NCBI GenBank assembly: GCA_032718475.1
Contig: JAUCBJ010008402.1
Coordinates: 1-64,000, forward strand
Source of the DNA: Nemertoderma westbladi
Lineage: Eukaryota; Xenacoelomorpha; Nemertodermatida; Nemertodermatidae
Direction: 5' to 3'
DNA: 64,000 bases
Part shown: piece after piece, positions 63,025 to 64,000 of the stretch
Layout: each line of letters opens with the position of its first letter
How positions within the stretch are numbered: position 1 is the stretch's first letter
Notes under the pieces: generated by a model
Seen by the model: the letters and a program-made list of their open reading frames with translations, nothing else
Databases searched by the model: none
What the model was told of the DNA's origin: nothing
Position numbers and translations under genes: made by a program

Positions 63025-64000
63025 TTGGGAGACAAGGTGAGTAGAATACCATGGAGAACGATGTCCATACATTGGGAGACGAGGTGGGTAGAATACCATG
63101 GACAACGATGTCCATACATTGGGAGACAAGGTGGATAGAATACCATGGACAACGATGTCCATACATTGGGAGACAAGGTGGGTAGAATACCATGGACAAC
63201 GATGTCTATACATAGAGAGACATGGTGAGTAGAATACCATGGACAACGTTGTCCATACATTGGGAGACAAGGTGGGTAGAATACCATGGACAACGATGTT
63301 CATACATTGGGAGACAAGGTGGGTAGAATACCATGGACAACGATGTTCATACATTAGGAGACAAGGTGGGTAGAATACCATGGACAACGATGTCCATACA
63401 TTGGGAGACAAGGTGAGTAGAATACCATGGAGAACGATGTCCATACATTGGGAGACAAGGTGGGTAGAATACCATGGACAACGATGTCCATACATTGGGA
63501 GACAAGGTGGGTAGAATACCATGGACAACGATGTTCATACATTAGGAGACAAGGTGGGTAGAATACCATGGACAACGATGTCCATACATTGGGAGACAAG
63601 GTGAGTAGAATACCATGGAGAACGATGTCCATACATTGGGAGACAAGGTGGGTAGAATACCATGGACAACGATGTCCATACATTGGGAGACAAGGTGAGT
63701 AGAATACCATGGAGAACGATGTCCATACATTGGGAGACGAGGTGGGTAGAATACCATGGACAACGATGTCCATACATTGGGAGACAAGGTGGGTAGAATA
63801 CCATGGACAACGATGTCCATACATTGGGAGACAAGGTGAGTAGAATACCATGGAGAACGATGTCCATACATTGGGAGACGAGGTGGGTAGAATACCATGG
63901 ACAACGATGTCCATACATTGGGAGACAAGGTGGATAGAATACCATGGACAACGATGTCCATACATTGGGAGACAAGGTGGGTAGAATACCATGGACAACG
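63025..64000. repeat. Satellite D long-range duplicated block, copy 2 (runs off the window)
   Basis: This matches 58108-59083 at a constant offset of 4917 bp, for example ACGTT at 58329 and 63246. The match starts at about 62975-63025 and is not finished at the window edge. 4917 is not a multiple of 47 because shortened and interrupted monomers lie in between (for example 62750-62870). Confidence 0.85.

Larger units (their letters stand above)
36037..64000. repeat. Satellite D: 47-bp monomer, about 595 copies, open at the right edge
   Basis: A head-to-tail array that fills the rest of the window; a reference monomer is 37183-37229, starting GATGTCCATACATTGGG and ending ATACCATGGACAAC. Main variants are GGAGAAC for GGACAAC, GTTCATAC, GGAGGCAAGG, GGTGAGTAG, CCTATACATAGAGAG, TTGGTAGAC, ATAAATTGG, GACATCGATG and a 43-bp form lacking ACAT (for example near 37565, 43190, 53220). 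36-38 kb and 61-64 kb hold mostly standard monomers; 38-57 kb is richer in variants. The minus strand of the standard unit has no stop in any frame, and as 47 is 2 modulo 3 each frame cycles through all three readings with a 47-residue period. That produces frames up to 1031 codons (53636-56731) that I do not annotate as genes. Confidence 0.98.

Noticed and set aside
35894-63998. Long proteins on the minus strand of satellite D, up to 1031 codons
   Set aside because: They are translations of a 47-bp tandem unit that happens to lack stops. All three frames give the same 47-residue repeat, and the frames run into unrelated flanking DNA.

Overview
This is metazoan nuclear DNA, most likely from a marine invertebrate (my guess is a mollusc or another group with similar CR1/RTE-type retroelements; the sequence does not fix the phylum). 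There are no bacterial-style operons. Coding potential is limited to transposable elements, one broken gene of a cysteine-rich metazoan family, and one weak candidate exon. About three quarters of the 64 kb is tandem repeat.

Layout, left to right. 1-1300: a poly-G run, a broken minus-strand gene (295-1160) with acidic motifs and a CXC-like cysteine tail, and a C-rich dispersed repeat. 2275-6714: a degenerate CR1/L2-like LINE on the plus strand (LINE1), interrupted by a fold-back MITE (about 3145-3675) and by a 5'-truncated antisense LINE of a second family (LINE2 copy 1, 4366-5871). 6715-9377: mostly anonymous DNA with one possible exon and one hairpin. 9378-25484: satellite A, about 555 copies of a 29-bp monomer, including a tandemly duplicated 70-monomer block. 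25485-26450: AT-rich DNA holding a hAT-like non-autonomous element with a 9-bp target-site repeat. 26451-34297: a telomere-like 12-bp satellite (TTAGGG alternating with TTACAG), split by a nearly full-length LINE2 (27498-31253) and, on its right side, punctuated by eight copies of a 56-bp spacer. 34298-35130: unique DNA with a possible tRNA-derived SINE head. 35131-35655: satellite C, 15 copies of 35 bp. 36037-64000: satellite D, about 595 copies of a 47-bp monomer that runs off the right edge.

No host genes can be seen working together. The structure is nested: an old LINE1 was broken by younger insertions, and LINE2 moved recently enough that its two copies are nearly identical and that one landed inside a satellite. 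The long open reading frames in the satellites (up to 1031 codons) follow from repeat units without stop codons and are not annotated as genes. Such a mixture of satellites with telomere-like DNA fits a pericentromeric, subtelomeric or other heterochromatic block; that is inference.
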